Positions 8,162 to 17,790 are shown, counted from the stretch's first letter. The stretch is DNA of 64,000 bases from Janthinobacterium psychrotolerans (GCF_001677885.1 NZ_LOCQ01000059.1:186001-250000), one strand, 5' to 3'. Numbers and translations: made by a program. Notes: generated from the letters alone by a model not told the origin.

Positions 8162-10015
8162 TCAAATCGCACTATCCCACGGCGCCGACAAGCGCACCGC
8201 GCAATTGATCAGCCCCACCATCGAGTACGTCTGCGGGAAGTTGCCCCACATTTCGCCCGTTACCGGATGCGTGTCTTCCGACAGCAAGCCCAGGTGGTTG
8301 CGCGCCATCAGCATGGTCTCGAAGATCTGGCGGGCTTCTTCTTTCCGCCCGATACGCGCCAGGGCATCGATGCGCCAGAAGGTGCAGATATTGAACGCCG
8401 TTTCCGGCTTGCCGAAGTCGTCCGGCGCCTCGTAGCGGCGCATATAGGGGCCGTCGCACAAGGACGCTTCCAGCGCGTCGACGGTGGCGATAAAGCGCGG
8501 GTCCATCGGGTCGATGAAATTGACTTCCGCCATCAGCAACACCGACGCGTCGAGGTCGCGCCCGCCCAGGCTTTCGGCGAAGGCCTGGCGCTCTTCGCTC
8601 CACGCTTCGCGCAGCAGCCGTTCGCGGATCAGGGTGGCGCGGCTTTGCCAGTGTTCGGCGCGCTCGGGCAGTTCCAGCTTGTGGGCAACTTTCGACAAGC
8701 GGTCGCAGGCCGCCCAGCTCATCAGCATCGACGAGGTATGGACGCGGGCGCGCGTGCGCAGCTCCCACATGCCGGCGTCCGGTTCCGCGTGCAGCTTGAA
8801 GGCCTGCTCGCCGACCGCTTCGAGGGCCGTGAATTCGGCCTTGCCGGCGCGGTGGAACAGGCGGTGGTCCAGAAAAGCTTGCGCCGCGCCCAGCACGATA
8901 TTGCCGTAGACGTCGTGCTGGAAGTGTTCCTGTGCCTGGTTGCCGACGCGCACGGGGCCATTGCCGCGGTAGCCTGGCAAGTGTTCGACCAGCGATTCGG
9001 GCAGCAATTCTTCCAGGCCGATGCCGTACAAGGGCTGGATATGGCCGCCTTTCGAGCGGGCGACGATATTGGTCAGCCAGCGCAGGTATTCCTCCATCGT
9101 CCCCACTTCCGACAAGCTGTTTAGCGCGCGCACGACAAAAAAGGCGTCGCGCAGCCAGCAATAGCGGTAGTCCCAGTTGCGGCTGCTGCCGGGCGCTTCG
9201 GGAATGCTGGTGGTCATGGCGGCGATAATCGCGCCGGTGTCTTCGTACAAGGAGAGCTTCAAGGTGATGGCGGCGCGGATGACCACGTCCTGCCATTCCA
9301 GCGGCACGGCCAGGCGGCGCGTGTAGGTGCGCCAGTAGTTGATGGTCTCTTTTTCAAAGATGCGCGCCGTCTCGTCGATGCCGCCGGCCAAGGTTTCATC
9401 CGGGCCCAGCAGGAAGTTGGCGGTCTTGTCGAGCACGAAGTACGATTCGCTCAGCACATAGTTGAGCGACACATCGGTGTTCAGGCGCAAGGTCTGTTCC
9501 GGACCCACATAGCGGATATGGTGGCTGCCCTGGGTGATCTGCGGCGCCAGTTTGCCCCAGTCGAAACGGGGACGCAGGCGCACGCGGATGCGCACGGCGC
9601 GGTCCAGCGGACGCACGCGGCGGATCAGCATCAGCGGGCGGAACATGCGGTCGCGGCGGAGGAAGCGCGGGGCGAAATCGGTGATCTCCACGCCACGGCC
9701 GTCGGTGTCGTACAAGCGCGTGCGCAGCACGGCCGTGTTCGGTTCATAAAACTGTTCGGTACGGGCGTAGTTTTCAATATCGATGCCCCACACGCTGCCG
9801 TTTTCGGTATCGTCGAGCAAGGTATTGAATACCGGGTCGCCGTCGAAACGCGGCAGGCAGGACCAGACGACCTGGCCGGCCTGGTCGATCAGGGCGCTGA
9901 AGGCGCAGTTGCCGACCACGCCGCAATTGAGGCTGGCCTGGACAGATGGTTTGCTGGAGGTGGGCGAGAATGCGGACGCAGGCGCGCCGCTCGGTGTGTC
10001 ATAGGCTGTCGTCAT
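8162..10015 (-). CDS. Glycoside hydrolase family 15 protein
   Basis: A 617-aa cytoplasmic GH15 enzyme of the glucoamylase/trehalase-like bacterial clade. An N-terminal beta-rich domain (about 25-240) precedes an (alpha/alpha)6 barrel. The signature SRNWDYRYCWLRDA lies around the active-site rim, and a second family segment reads RDLDASVLLM. The C-terminal GNFPQTYSMVGLI block is also typical. It follows otsA and otsB with a 17-nt overlap at its start, so it is co-transcribed with trehalose synthesis. Members of this clade have been assigned trehalase or glucoamylase activity. The linkage favours trehalose or an alpha-glucan as substrate, but this is inference. Confidence 0.88.
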   Translation of the reverse strand: MTTAYDTPSGAPASAFSPTSSKPSVQASLNCGVVGNCAFSALIDQAGQVVWSCLPRFDGDPVFNTLLDDTENGSVWGIDIENYARTEQFYEPNTAVLRTRLYDTDGRGVEITDFAPRFLRRDRMFRPLMLIRRVRPLDRAVRIRVRLRPRFDWGKLAPQITQGSHHIRYVGPEQTLRLNTDVSLNYVLSESYFVLDKTANFLLGPDETLAGGIDETARIFEKETINYWRTYTRRLAVPLEWQDVVIRAAITLKLSLYEDTGAIIAAMTTSIPEAPGSSRNWDYRYCWLRDAFFVVRALNSLSEVGTMEEYLRWLTNIVARSKGGHIQPLYGIGLEELLPESLVEHLPGYRGNGPVRVGNQAQEHFQHDVYGNIVLGAAQAFLDHRLFHRAGKAEFTALEAVGEQAFKLHAEPDAGMWELRTRARVHTSSMLMSWAACDRLSKVAHKLELPERAEHWQSRATLIRERLLREAWSEERQAFAESLGGRDLDASVLLMAEVNFIDPMDPRFIATVDALEASLCDGPYMRRYEAPDDFGKPETAFNICTFWRIDALARIGRKEEARQIFETMLMARNHLGLLSEDTHPVTGEMWGNFPQTYSMVGLINCAVRLSAPWDSAI

Positions 10016-10805
10016 CGGCTACTCCTTGTGTTTGGGTGGATGCGGCCAGCACGGCCGCGTGCAGCAGCACCACGCGCAGTGCGGCCGGGCTGGCCAAGCG
10101 CAGCGAGGCGGCGCTGGCGCCGCTGCCGACCTTGACACCCTGACCGCCGGTCTGTTCCACAAAGGCAAAACCGGCTTCGTCGGTGGTGTCGTCGCCGGCG
10201 AACACGGCGCGCCTGCCTGCGAATGGCGCCTCCGTCATGAAGGCGGCAATCGCGCCGCCCTTGTCGGTGGCGGCCGGCTTGGCTTCGAGCACCATTTTGC
10301 CATGCAACAGCAAAATACCGGGACACGCTTGAACCGCCGCTGTCATTTCCTCCACGCACAGTGCCTGCAATTCCGGCGCCAGCCGGTAATGCAGCGCCAC
10401 CGCGCCGCGCTTCTGTTCCACCAGCAGGCCCGGATGCAGTGCGGCCAGCGCCTGGGCGCGGGCCAGCACCGGCGTCACGTCCGGCGTGGGCGCCAGGCGC
10501 AGCCGACCATCGGCGCCGCGCCGCTCCACGCCGTGCACCCCCGCCACCGGCAGCACCAGCGGCGCCAGCATGGCATCGATCTGCGCCACGGGGCGGCCGG
10601 AGATGATGGCCAGCGCGCCGCCATGGCGCCGCGACAGCAGCGCCAGCGCTTCGGCCACGCCGGCCTCCAGGCGCACGCCGTCTGGCGTGGCGGCCAGGTC
10701 GACCAGGGTACCGTCAAAATCGAGGAAAATCGCGCAGCCGGGGGTATCAAACAAGCCCGCCAGCAGCGCGCTGTCGTCATTCAATGCCTCTGTCGTTACC
10801 GCCAT
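9999..10805 (-). CDS. otsB: Trehalose-6-phosphate phosphatase
   Basis: OtsB (268 aa) removes phosphate from trehalose 6-phosphate. It is a HAD-superfamily enzyme: motif I FLDFDGTLVD (nucleophile is the first Asp, acid/base the second), motif II Ser in IISGRP, and the C-terminal acidic motif GDDTTDEAG. The ATG at 10805 overlaps the otsA stop (TGATG). The frame stays open further upstream, but only as an otsA shadow. Its own end overlaps the GH15 start by 17 nt. This is the standard second step of the OtsAB pathway for osmotic and desiccation protection. Confidence 0.94.
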   Translation of the reverse strand: MAVTTEALNDDSALLAGLFDTPGCAIFLDFDGTLVDLAATPDGVRLEAGVAEALALLSRRHGGALAIISGRPVAQIDAMLAPLVLPVAGVHGVERRGADGRLRLAPTPDVTPVLARAQALAALHPGLLVEQKRGAVALHYRLAPELQALCVEEMTAAVQACPGILLLHGKMVLEAKPAATDKGGAIAAFMTEAPFAGRRAVFAGDDTTDEAGFAFVEQTGGQGVKVGSGASAASLRLASPAALRVVLLHAAVLAASTQTQGVADDDSL

Positions 10806-13102
10806 CAAACCCCCTTGCGCCGGCTCAGGCGGCGGTGAGCGTCGATCTTGGTCATCACCTTGTCGCGCTGGCGCAGGCGCGAGGCGTCGAGCAGCATGCG
10901 GCCGGCCCAGCGATACACATTGAAGTGTTTGACGCGCGCGCGCATGCTCTTCATGCGTTCGCGCTGTTCCACCGGCGGCATTACCAGGCCGCGGTACAGG
11001 GCTTCGGCGCCCTGCTCGATATGGTAGGGATTGATGATCAGCGCTTCGTGCAGTTCGCGCGCGGCGCCCGTGAATTGCGACAGCACCAGCACGCCCATTT
11101 CGTCTTCGCGCGCGGCGATGAATTCCTTGGCCACCAGGTTCATGCCGTCGTGCAGGCTGGTCACCATGCACACCTCGGAGGCGCGGAAGAAACGCTGCAG
11201 CGCATCCTGGCCATGGTGCTCGGCCTTCAGCAGGATCGGCACATAGTCGCCGCTGCCGAAGCGGCGGTTGATGCGCTCGACCATCTTGCGCACGCGGGTG
11301 TCGAAGCTCTGGTACTCATCGAGCGAGGCGCGGCTCGGCGCGGCGATCTGAATAAAGGTGAAGTGCCCCACCATGCCCGGCTGCTGTTCGAGCATCCGTT
11401 CGACAGCCTGGAAGCGCTCGACGATACCCTTGGTGTAATCGAGGCGGTCGACGCCGATGCCCAGCAAATGGTCGGCCGGCACGCCGATGGCGGCGCGGAT
11501 CTCGGCGCGGCAGGTGGCCACGTCGGGCAAATTCGGATCTTCATCGGGCCAGGCGATGGAAATCGGATAATCCTCGACCTGCGTCATTTCGCCGCCATAG
11601 GAAATGGTCGACGCTTCCGGTTCGATGCGGGTTTCCAGATAGCGGTCGACGGTTTCCAGGAAGTTCTTGCGGTGGAACGGCGTATGGAAGCCCAAAATCG
11701 TGCTGCCCAGCAGGCCGTCGAGAATTTCCTCGCGCCATGGGCAAATGCCGAAGGACTCCGAGTTCGGCCAGGGGATGTGCCAGAAAGTAATAATGGTGGC
11801 TTTTGGCAGCGCCTCGCGCACCATGCGCGGCAACAGGGCAAAGTGATAATCCTGCACCAGCACCACCGGGTTGTCGGTTTTCGCTTCGGCGATCACGGCG
11901 TCGGCAAAGCGGCGGTTCACTTTCACATACTGGTCCCAGTCCGACGAGCGGAACACGGGGCGCACGTGGGCGATATGGCACAGCGGCCACATGCCTTCGT
12001 TGGCGAAGCCGTAGTAATAACCCTGCTCTTCCTCTTCCGTCAGCCAGACGCGGCGCAAGGTGTAGCTCGGATTGTCCGGCGGCACCGGCACATGGTCGAG
12101 CTTGTCCACCGTTTCACGGTCGGCCGAGCCGGCGCCGTGCGCGATCCAGGTGCCCGAGCAGGCGCGCATCACCGCTTCCACGGCGGTCACCAGGCCACTG
12201 GCCGGACGCTGCACCTTGATGCCGCCCTCTTCCGTTTTGGTATGGATGTAGGGCTCGCGGTTCGACACCACCAGCACCTGGTCGCCGGCCAGGTCGGCTT
12301 CGAGCAGGCCGCGCAGCTTTTCCGGCGTCCATTCCGAGGTCCAGCCATTGTTTTCACCCTGGCGTTCCAGATGGTATTCCTGCAGCAGTTCGCGCAGGTC
12401 GCCGATCAGGGGCTGCATTTCGGCCGGCGCGGGCGCGATGATGGGCACGGGCGTGGCGTCGGTTGGCGCGGCAACATTTTTCTTGGACAGCAACTCGCCA
12501 CGCAGCACATCCTTGACCGCGGCCAGCCAGCCACGCCAGCTCAGGTGGGCGACGAACACGGTCATCAGGGAAATGAGCACGGCCAGCACGGCCAGGAAGG
12601 CAAAGATAAAGCGCTTGGTATCGGTATTGCGGCGCTCGACAAAGCTCATGTCCTGCACCAGCACCAGGCGGCCCAGCTGCTGGGCGTCGCTCATGACGGG
12701 CGTTTCGCTCAGGTGCACCTGGCCTTGCGGCAGTTGCGCCAGCGACTTGTACAGGCCGCCCGAGGTCGGCGTGGTCCAGCAGCCGATCGAGGCGGGGAAC
12801 TGCGCCGTCTTGTAGACGAGTTTGCCGGCATTGTCGCAAAAACCCAGCGCGATCAGCCGTTCGTCGCGCGTGGCGCCCTGGAACAAATCATCGATACGGG
12901 CGGTATCCTTGGCGGGCAGGTATTCGGTCAGCGACGGGCGTAAGGTACCGGCGAGCAATTCGGCGCGGCTGTCGAGGTCACGCACATACCAGCGCAAGGT
13001 AATGTTGTCGAGCAGGGGGACCACGATATACGCGAACAGCCCCAGTACAAGAGCGAGAGGCAGAATGAAACGCAAGGACATTCTGAGCGATCTTAAAATC
13101 AT
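10805..13102 (-). CDS. otsA: Membrane-anchored trehalose-6-phosphate synthase with periplasmic sensor-like region
   Basis: A 765-aa protein whose C-terminal 490 residues are a GT20 trehalose-6-phosphate synthase (UDP-glucose plus glucose 6-phosphate). It contains VLVVSNREP at the domain start (near residue 276), [29 protein letters not shown] and [12 protein letters not shown]. Unlike soluble E. coli OtsA (about 470 aa), it begins with TM1 (about 10-32), a roughly 130-residue periplasmic segment, and TM2 (about 165-187). This architecture resembles that of a sensor protein. I prefer the ATG at 13102: an AAGGA lies 5 nt upstream. The tandem ATG at 13105 and the ATG at 13117 are alternatives; the latter would place the ribosome-binding site inside the coding region. 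Confidence 0.93.
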   Translation of the reverse strand: MILRSLRMSLRFILPLALVLGLFAYIVVPLLDNITLRWYVRDLDSRAELLAGTLRPSLTEYLPAKDTARIDDLFQGATRDERLIALGFCDNAGKLVYKTAQFPASIGCWTTPTSGGLYKSLAQLPQGQVHLSETPVMSDAQQLGRLVLVQDMSFVERRNTDTKRFIFAFLAVLAVLISLMTVFVAHLSWRGWLAAVKDVLRGELLSKKNVAAPTDATPVPIIAPAPAEMQPLIGDLRELLQEYHLERQGENNGWTSEWTPEKLRGLLEADLAGDQVLVVSNREPYIHTKTEEGGIKVQRPASGLVTAVEAVMRACSGTWIAHGAGSADRETVDKLDHVPVPPDNPSYTLRRVWLTEEEEQGYYYGFANEGMWPLCHIAHVRPVFRSSDWDQYVKVNRRFADAVIAEAKTDNPVVLVQDYHFALLPRMVREALPKATIITFWHIPWPNSESFGICPWREEILDGLLGSTILGFHTPFHRKNFLETVDRYLETRIEPEASTISYGGEMTQVEDYPISIAWPDEDPNLPDVATCRAEIRAAIGVPADHLLGIGVDRLDYTKGIVERFQAVERMLEQQPGMVGHFTFIQIAAPSRASLDEYQSFDTRVRKMVERINRRFGSGDYVPILLKAEHHGQDALQRFFRASEVCMVTSLHDGMNLVAKEFIAAREDEMGVLVLSQFTGAARELHEALIINPYHIEQGAEALYRGLVMPPVEQRERMKSMRARVKHFNVYRWAGRMLLDASRLRQRDKVMTKIDAHRRLSRRKGV

Positions 13103-13341
13103 CATTTTCCTTTGCAAAAGCTAAAAGCATGGCAAGTATGCCAATATTGTCCAGATGGCGTCGTTCTGTTGGTTTCCTTATTGAAACTTCAATTCTCCCG
13201 AAAACGCGCATCATGAGGTACTTTTAGTATCTCCCATGGGAAACGTCTTGTCCGTTAATCAACGCACGCCCCGGCGCTGGCGTCAGGCTTTAAAATATAC
13301 ATTTGCTGCCATTCATTTACAAGTTACAGGAGTTTTAGCCC

Positions 13342-14493
13342 ATGGATCTCACCACCTACCATTCCTTGATGGGAGGGCGGCTCGCTTCCGCAGTCACCGT
13401 TTTACTGAGCGCCATTGTCGCCACCCTGATCGCCATGGCCGTGCACCGCGCCGGCGTCAGCGTGCTCAGGCGCCTGGCCAACGGCCGCCCATTTACCACC
13501 CATGCGACGCGCGTGGCGTTTCGCGCCAGCCAGCTGTGCCTGATCCTGTTCGGCCTGCGCATCGTGCTGGCCGGCGCCCCCGCCGATACGCCGGGCCTGG
13601 TCGGCCTGTCCCACCTGGCCAGCGTGCTGCTGATCGTGGCGCTGACCTGGCTGGCCATGAGATGCATCGATGCGCTGAGCCTGACGATTGCCCAGCTGAA
13701 CCCGGTCGACGTGGCCGACAACCTGCGCGCGCGCCGGCTGATCACGCAGGCGCGCGTGCTCACGCGCAGCGCGCACGCCATCGTCGTCATCCTCGGTCTG
13801 TCCTTTATTCTGCTGACACTGCCCGGTGCGCGCCAGATCGGCGCCAGTTTGCTCGCGTCCGCAGGCGTGGCCGGCCTGGTGGCCGGTATTGCCGCCCGGC
13901 CCGTGCTGGGCAACTTTATCGCCGGCCTGCAAATCGCATTTTCGCAGCCGATCCGCATCGATGACGTACTGATCGTCAACGGCGAGTGGGGCCGGGTCGA
14001 GGAAATCAAGGGCACTTACGTGGTGGTGCGCATCTGGGACGAGCGCCGCATGATCGTGCCGCTGACCTGGTTTATCGAAAACCCGTTCGAGAACTGGACC
14101 CATACCTCGTCGACCATCCTCGGCACGGTGTTCCTGTGGCTCGATTTCAGCGTGCCGGTCGAGCCGCTGCGCGCCGAACTGGACCGTATCTGCCAGGAAT
14201 CGCCGCTGTGGGACCAGCGCGTGTGCAAGGTGCAGGTCACCGACGCCACCGACCGCGCCATGCAGCTGCGTTTCCTGATCAGCGCCAGCAATTCGGGCGA
14301 CGCGTTCGAGCTGCGCTGCGTCATCCGCGAAAGCATCCTCGGCTATGTGGCACAACACTATCCGCACGGCCTGCCGCGCCTGCGCTCGTCGATCGATCCG
14401 ATTGACCTCAACGACACCACCTCGGCCAAGATCATCAACCGGCCCGACGCGTTCGATACGATTATCGACGGTGCGCCGAGCGCCAGGGTGTAA
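13342..14493 (+). CDS. MscS-family mechanosensitive ion channel
   Basis: A 383-aa inner-membrane protein with four or so hydrophobic segments before residue 200, then the conserved MscS core: a Gly/Ala-rich pore helix (ASAGVAGLVAGIAARPVLGNFIAG) and a beta domain starting QPIRIDDVLIVNGEWGRVEEI. Such channels release solutes on hypo-osmotic shock. It diverges from otsA, forming a functional group of solute accumulation and release. An AGGAG lies about 10 nt before the ATG. Related proteins are longer than E. coli MscS (286 aa) through additional N-terminal helices. Confidence 0.92.
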   Translation: MDLTTYHSLMGGRLASAVTVLLSAIVATLIAMAVHRAGVSVLRRLANGRPFTTHATRVAFRASQLCLILFGLRIVLAGAPADTPGLVGLSHLASVLLIVALTWLAMRCIDALSLTIAQLNPVDVADNLRARRLITQARVLTRSAHAIVVILGLSFILLTLPGARQIGASLLASAGVAGLVAGIAARPVLGNFIAGLQIAFSQPIRIDDVLIVNGEWGRVEEIKGTYVVVRIWDERRMIVPLTWFIENPFENWTHTSSTILGTVFLWLDFSVPVEPLRAELDRICQESPLWDQRVCKVQVTDATDRAMQLRFLISASNSGDAFELRCVIRESILGYVAQHYPHGLPRLRSSIDPIDLNDTTSAKIINRPDAFDTIIDGAPSARV

Positions 14494-14538
14494 GGTGTAA
14501 GCTGCCATCCATACTTGCCAGCCTGAAGGAAAACCGCC

Positions 14539-15834
14539 ATGAGCACCACCGCCTGGTTCATCCTGATCGGCTGCCTGATGCTGGCGCGCGGCCTGGCCGC
14601 CACCAGCATCGCCCGCCTGCCTTTTACTTCCTCGATGGCCTACCTGGGCGTCGGCCTGGTGCTCGGCCCCATGGTGCTGGGCCTGTTTTCGCTGGACCTG
14701 GTGGAACAGGCGCCGCTGCTGGAAACCCTGACCGAAATCGCCGTGCTGATTTCCCTGTTCTCGGCCGGCGTCAAGATGCCTGTACCGTTCAGCCTGGCGC
14801 GCTGGCTGCCTTCGCTGCGCCTGGCCTGGCTGTCGATGGCCATCTCGGTGGCGCTGGTGACCGCCTTTGCCTGCCTGGTGCTCGGCCTGCCGCTGGGCGC
14901 CGGCATTTTGATCGGCGCCATCCTCGCCCCCACCGATCCGGTGCTGGCCACCGACGTGCAGGTGCGCCGCCCTGGCGACAGCGATCATTTGCGCTTTACC
15001 CTCACCTGCGAAGCGGGCATGAACGACGGCAGTGCCTTTCCCTTTGTGATGCTGGGCCTGGGCCTGCTCGGCTACCAGGACGCAGGCAACACAGGCTGGA
15101 GCTGGCTGTGGCACGATTTATTGTGGGCCAGCGCCGCGGCGGTCGCCCTGGGCGTGGCCGGCGGCGCGCTGCTGGCGACGCTGGGCTGGCAGTTGCGCGG
15201 CAAGGACCCGAAACACGAAGTGCTCGACGACCTGGTCGGCCTGGGCCTGATCGCCGTCGTGTATGGCGCGACCACCTGGCTGCACGCCTGGGGCTTTCTG
15301 GCCGTGTTCTTTGCCGGCGTGGCGCTGCGCCAGACGGAGTTGCGCCTGGCCGGCGCGCCGGCAGACCAGCAAGGGCTGCTGCAGGCCGAGGAGGTCCATG
15401 CGGGCTCGGCCGTCAAGCCGCAGGAATCGCAAGTGCCGCTGACCGTCAGCGCCGAGTCGCTGGTGTTCAAGGAACACCTGGAACATTTGTCGGAACTGAC
15501 CCTGGTGCTGCTGCTCGGCGGCGCCGTCAGCCAGGCGGCCTGGAACTGGCGCTCGCTGGGCATGGCGCTGTTCCTGCTGCTGGTGGCGCGCCCGGCCAGC
15601 GTCATGCTGGGTCTGATTTCTTCCAACACCAGCCTGCGCCTGCGCTGCATGGCTGCCTGGTTCGGCGTGCGCGGCATCGGCTCCGTCTACTACCTGTGCT
15701 ATGCCATCAATCACGGCCTGCCGGCAGGACTGGCGCTCGAACTGAGCCATATCACCATCGTGGTGGTGATGGTCTCCATCGTCGCGCACGGCATCAGTGT
15801 CACGCCCCTGCTGAACCGCTATTGGCGCGACTGA
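14539..15834 (+). CDS. CPA-type cation:proton antiporter
   Basis: A 431-aa polytopic membrane protein of the monovalent cation:proton antiporter family. It has about 12 hydrophobic segments, an early APTDPVLATDV segment and the ND-type core ECEAGMNDG-like block (CEAGMNDGSAFPF) that carries the ion-binding Asp. It follows the MscS gene by 45 bp on the same strand and may be co-transcribed. Exchange of Na+ or K+ for H+ would fit the surrounding osmotic-stress genes. Substrate is inferred only from family. Confidence 0.9.
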   Translation: MSTTAWFILIGCLMLARGLAATSIARLPFTSSMAYLGVGLVLGPMVLGLFSLDLVEQAPLLETLTEIAVLISLFSAGVKMPVPFSLARWLPSLRLAWLSMAISVALVTAFACLVLGLPLGAGILIGAILAPTDPVLATDVQVRRPGDSDHLRFTLTCEAGMNDGSAFPFVMLGLGLLGYQDAGNTGWSWLWHDLLWASAAAVALGVAGGALLATLGWQLRGKDPKHEVLDDLVGLGLIAVVYGATTWLHAWGFLAVFFAGVALRQTELRLAGAPADQQGLLQAEEVHAGSAVKPQESQVPLTVSAESLVFKEHLEHLSELTLVLLLGGAVSQAAWNWRSLGMALFLLLVARPASVMLGLISSNTSLRLRCMAAWFGVRGIGSVYYLCYAINHGLPAGLALELSHITIVVVMVSIVAHGISVTPLLNRYWRD

Positions 15835-15854
15835 GCGACGAAATGGACGATTGT

Positions 15855-15876
15855 CATTGCTGCACAGCAATGTTTT
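15855..15876 (+). terminator. Probable rho-independent terminator
   Basis: CATTGCT (15855-15861) and AGCAATG (15866-15872) form a perfect 7-bp stem with a 4-nt loop followed by TTTT. It lies 20 bp after the antiporter stop. A perfect 12-bp palindrome, TGCCAATTGGCA (15876-15887), follows at once and may be a separate protein-binding site. Confidence 0.65.
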
Positions 15877-15963
15877 GCCAATTGGCACTGCTTTTTGAGA
15901 AAATATTGTTAAGATAATTAAAACGCCTGCACCAGGCGCGAATTGAGCTCAGGAAAAGAACAT

Positions 15964-17142
15964 ATGAAACGACGAAGCGTACTGGGATTGGGTGTCGCAC
16001 TGGCCCTGTTGCAAACCGGTTGCGCCACCAACCCGGCCGACACGGCCTGGGAGACCGCCTTTGACGCCTTTATGCGCGATGGCCTGGCGCGCACCGAAAC
16101 ACCGGCCATGAGCGTGGCCATCGTGCGTGGCGACAAGACCATCTTTGCCCGTGGCTACGGCATGGCCAATATTGCACAAGACCAGGCGGCCGATGCCGAC
16201 ACGGCTTTCCATATCGCCTCCGTCAGCAAGGTCGTCACGGCCACCGCCATCATGATGCTGCACGAGCAGGGCCTGTTCCAGCTCGACGACAAGGTCGCGC
16301 CCCATCTCGACTTCCCGCTGATCCATCCGAAGTATCCCGATGTGCCGATTACCTTCCGCCATCTGCTGACCCATACCTCGGGCATTTCCGATGCGGTGTA
16401 CGAAAAAACCGCGGCGTTTTCCGTCGAAGGCGACCCGCGCCTGCCCCTGCGCGACTTTTTGAAGGGCTATCTGTCGCGCGGCGGCGGCTGGTATGACGCC
16501 GACCTGTCGTTCGCTGGCCGGCCCGGTACCGAATGGCGCTACAGCAATGTCGGCATCGCCTTGCTCGGCTATCTGGTGGGGCGGTTGAATCCGGAAGGCC
16601 TCGATGCATTCAGCAGGGAGCAGCTGTTCGAGCCGCTGGCCATGGACGACACGGCCTGGAAACTGGCCGGCCTGCCGCGCGGCACGGTGGTGGCCCAGCC
16701 CTACAAGGACAAGGACCCGGGCCTGCAGGTACTGCCGCCGGTGGGCTACCCGGACTGGCCGGCCGGCCTGTTGCGCAGCTCGGCCCATGATTTTGCGCGT
16801 TTCCTGGCCATTTTCAGCAATGGCGGCATGGTCAAGGGCCAGCGCTACCTGAAGGAAGAGACCGTCAAGGCTTTCCTGGAACCGCAGCCGGTCAGCATGG
16901 CCGCTGCCGACCAGCAGACGCGCCAGGCGCTGGCCTGGGTGCTGCGCGACCTCGACGGCATGCAGCTGGCCACCCACAGCGGCGGCGACCCGGGCGCCGC
17001 ATCCGTCGTCTGCGTCGACACGGCCAGCAAGACGGCCGTGCTGGCGTTTGCCAACATCAGCGCGGACCGCGAATTGCGCAGCTTCCAGAAGGAAGTCGTG
17101 CAGCGCCTGCTGGCGCGCGCCAACGAGACGGTCAAAAAGTAA
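15964..17142 (+). CDS. Serine hydrolase lipoprotein, beta-lactamase/EstB family
   Basis: A 392-aa class C beta-lactamase-like serine hydrolase. A lipobox (LLQTGC, Cys20) indicates a membrane lipoprotein. The catalytic SxxK is Ser86-Val-Ser-Lys89, and the YxN motif appears as YSN in EWRYSNVGIA; a HSGGDPG segment near the end occupies the KTG-like position. These features fit esterases, D-aminopeptidases or penicillin-binding-protein-like hydrolases as well as true lactamases. I chose the ATG at 15964 because AGGA lies 9 nt upstream and the signal peptide starts MKRRSVLG; the first in-frame codon at 15943 has no such support. Confidence 0.85.
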   Translation: MKRRSVLGLGVALALLQTGCATNPADTAWETAFDAFMRDGLARTETPAMSVAIVRGDKTIFARGYGMANIAQDQAADADTAFHIASVSKVVTATAIMMLHEQGLFQLDDKVAPHLDFPLIHPKYPDVPITFRHLLTHTSGISDAVYEKTAAFSVEGDPRLPLRDFLKGYLSRGGGWYDADLSFAGRPGTEWRYSNVGIALLGYLVGRLNPEGLDAFSREQLFEPLAMDDTAWKLAGLPRGTVVAQPYKDKDPGLQVLPPVGYPDWPAGLLRSSAHDFARFLAIFSNGGMVKGQRYLKEETVKAFLEPQPVSMAAADQQTRQALAWVLRDLDGMQLATHSGGDPGAASVVCVDTASKTAVLAFANISADRELRSFQKEVVQRLLARANETVKK

Positions 17143-17143
17143 G

Positions 17144-17196
17144 CTTGCCTGGCGCCACTGTGTGGGCGGCCGCACAGTGGCGGTGCGCCAGGCAAG
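17144..17196. repeat. Large imperfect hairpin after the serine hydrolase gene
   Basis: CTTGCCTGGCG (17144-17154) pairs with CGCCAGGCAAG (17186-17196), and CCACTGTG (17155-17162) with CACAGTGG (17173-17180). The result is 19 paired positions with one 5-nt bulge and a 10-nt loop. It starts just after the hydrolase stop. Without a T-run it could be a transcript-end stabiliser, a factor-dependent termination site or a cis element for the small gene that follows. Confidence 0.6.
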
Positions 17197-17239
17197 TATG
17201 CTGGAACGGTCACATAGACCAACTTCCCGGGAGACCAGC

Positions 17240-17401
17240 ATGACCAACCGTATCGGCAACAAAGACATCGCCCAGCAACGCAGCAAAAGCGAAAAAGCCC
17301 GCGTCAAGGCGTCGAATATCGCCAATGAGGCGGTGAAAAAGGCGATTGCGAAAGAAAAATACCGCAATGCCGTCAAGCGCCAGCCAGCTTCGCAAGACTG
17401 A
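17240..17401 (+). CDS. Small basic hypothetical protein
   Basis: A 53-aa Lys/Arg/Ala-rich protein (MTNRIGNKDI...) without hydrophobic segments. A GGGAGACCAGC ribosome-binding site precedes the ATG. The composition suggests a soluble, helical, possibly nucleic-acid-binding peptide; I recognise no family. It ends 2 bp before the convergent YkvA gene. The same frame stays open upstream into the hydrolase gene but only as an antigenic shadow of poor composition. Confidence 0.6.
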   Translation: MTNRIGNKDIAQQRSKSEKARVKASNIANEAVKKAIAKEKYRNAVKRQPASQD

Positions 17402-17403
17402 TT

Positions 17404-17790
17404 TCAGTCTCGGGCGCCGAACCAGCCTTGCAGCTTGTCCGCGGCGCGCAGCTTGACGTCGGCCGTGATATAGGTCGCCACCGTCGCCACGGCGGCGGCC
17501 AGCACGGCCAGGTCGTCGACGTAGCCAACCACGGGCGCGATGTCGGGTATCGCGTCGATCGGCGAAATGAAGTAGCCAAGCGCGCCATAGATGGCCGTCT
17601 TCGCCCATACAGGCGTGCTCGGCTGCTGCGCGGCGTAATACAGCCACAGCGCCTTTTCGATCACTTCGCGCCCGGCCGTCCTGGCGAACTTGATCACCTT
17701 GTCCCAGAAGCTGTCGTCGGTATATTTCTTTTCATACGCCTTTGCCTGCGCAGAATGATCTTGTTCGAGAGTTTTTCTTTTGCCAAACAT
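17404..17790 (-). CDS. YkvA family protein (DUF1232)
   Basis: A 128-aa small membrane-associated protein with the DUF1232 core (GYFISPIDAIPDIAPVVGYVDD) around residues 70-95. The function of the family is not established. The start at 17790 (MFGKRKTL) has a GAGGAG 6-7 nt upstream, whereas the longer frame to 17859 does not. The N-terminal 45 residues are charged. It is convergent with the small gene at 17240 and divergent from topoisomerase IB. Confidence 0.82.
   Translation of the reverse strand: MFGKRKTLEQDHSAQAKAYEKKYTDDSFWDKVIKFARTAGREVIEKALWLYYAAQQPSTPVWAKTAIYGALGYFISPIDAIPDIAPVVGYVDDLAVLAAAVATVATYITADVKLRAADKLQGWFGARD

Noticed and set aside
9999-10015. Overlap between otsB end and GH15 start as a frameshifted fusion
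   Set aside because: Both proteins have normal termini and full domain sets; a 17-nt overlap is in keeping with the tight spacing of the operon.
15964-17142. Resistance-type class C beta-lactamase
   Set aside because: SxxK and YxN are present, but it is a lipoprotein with a non-canonical third motif and no ampR neighbour, which fits the broader serine hydrolase family better.
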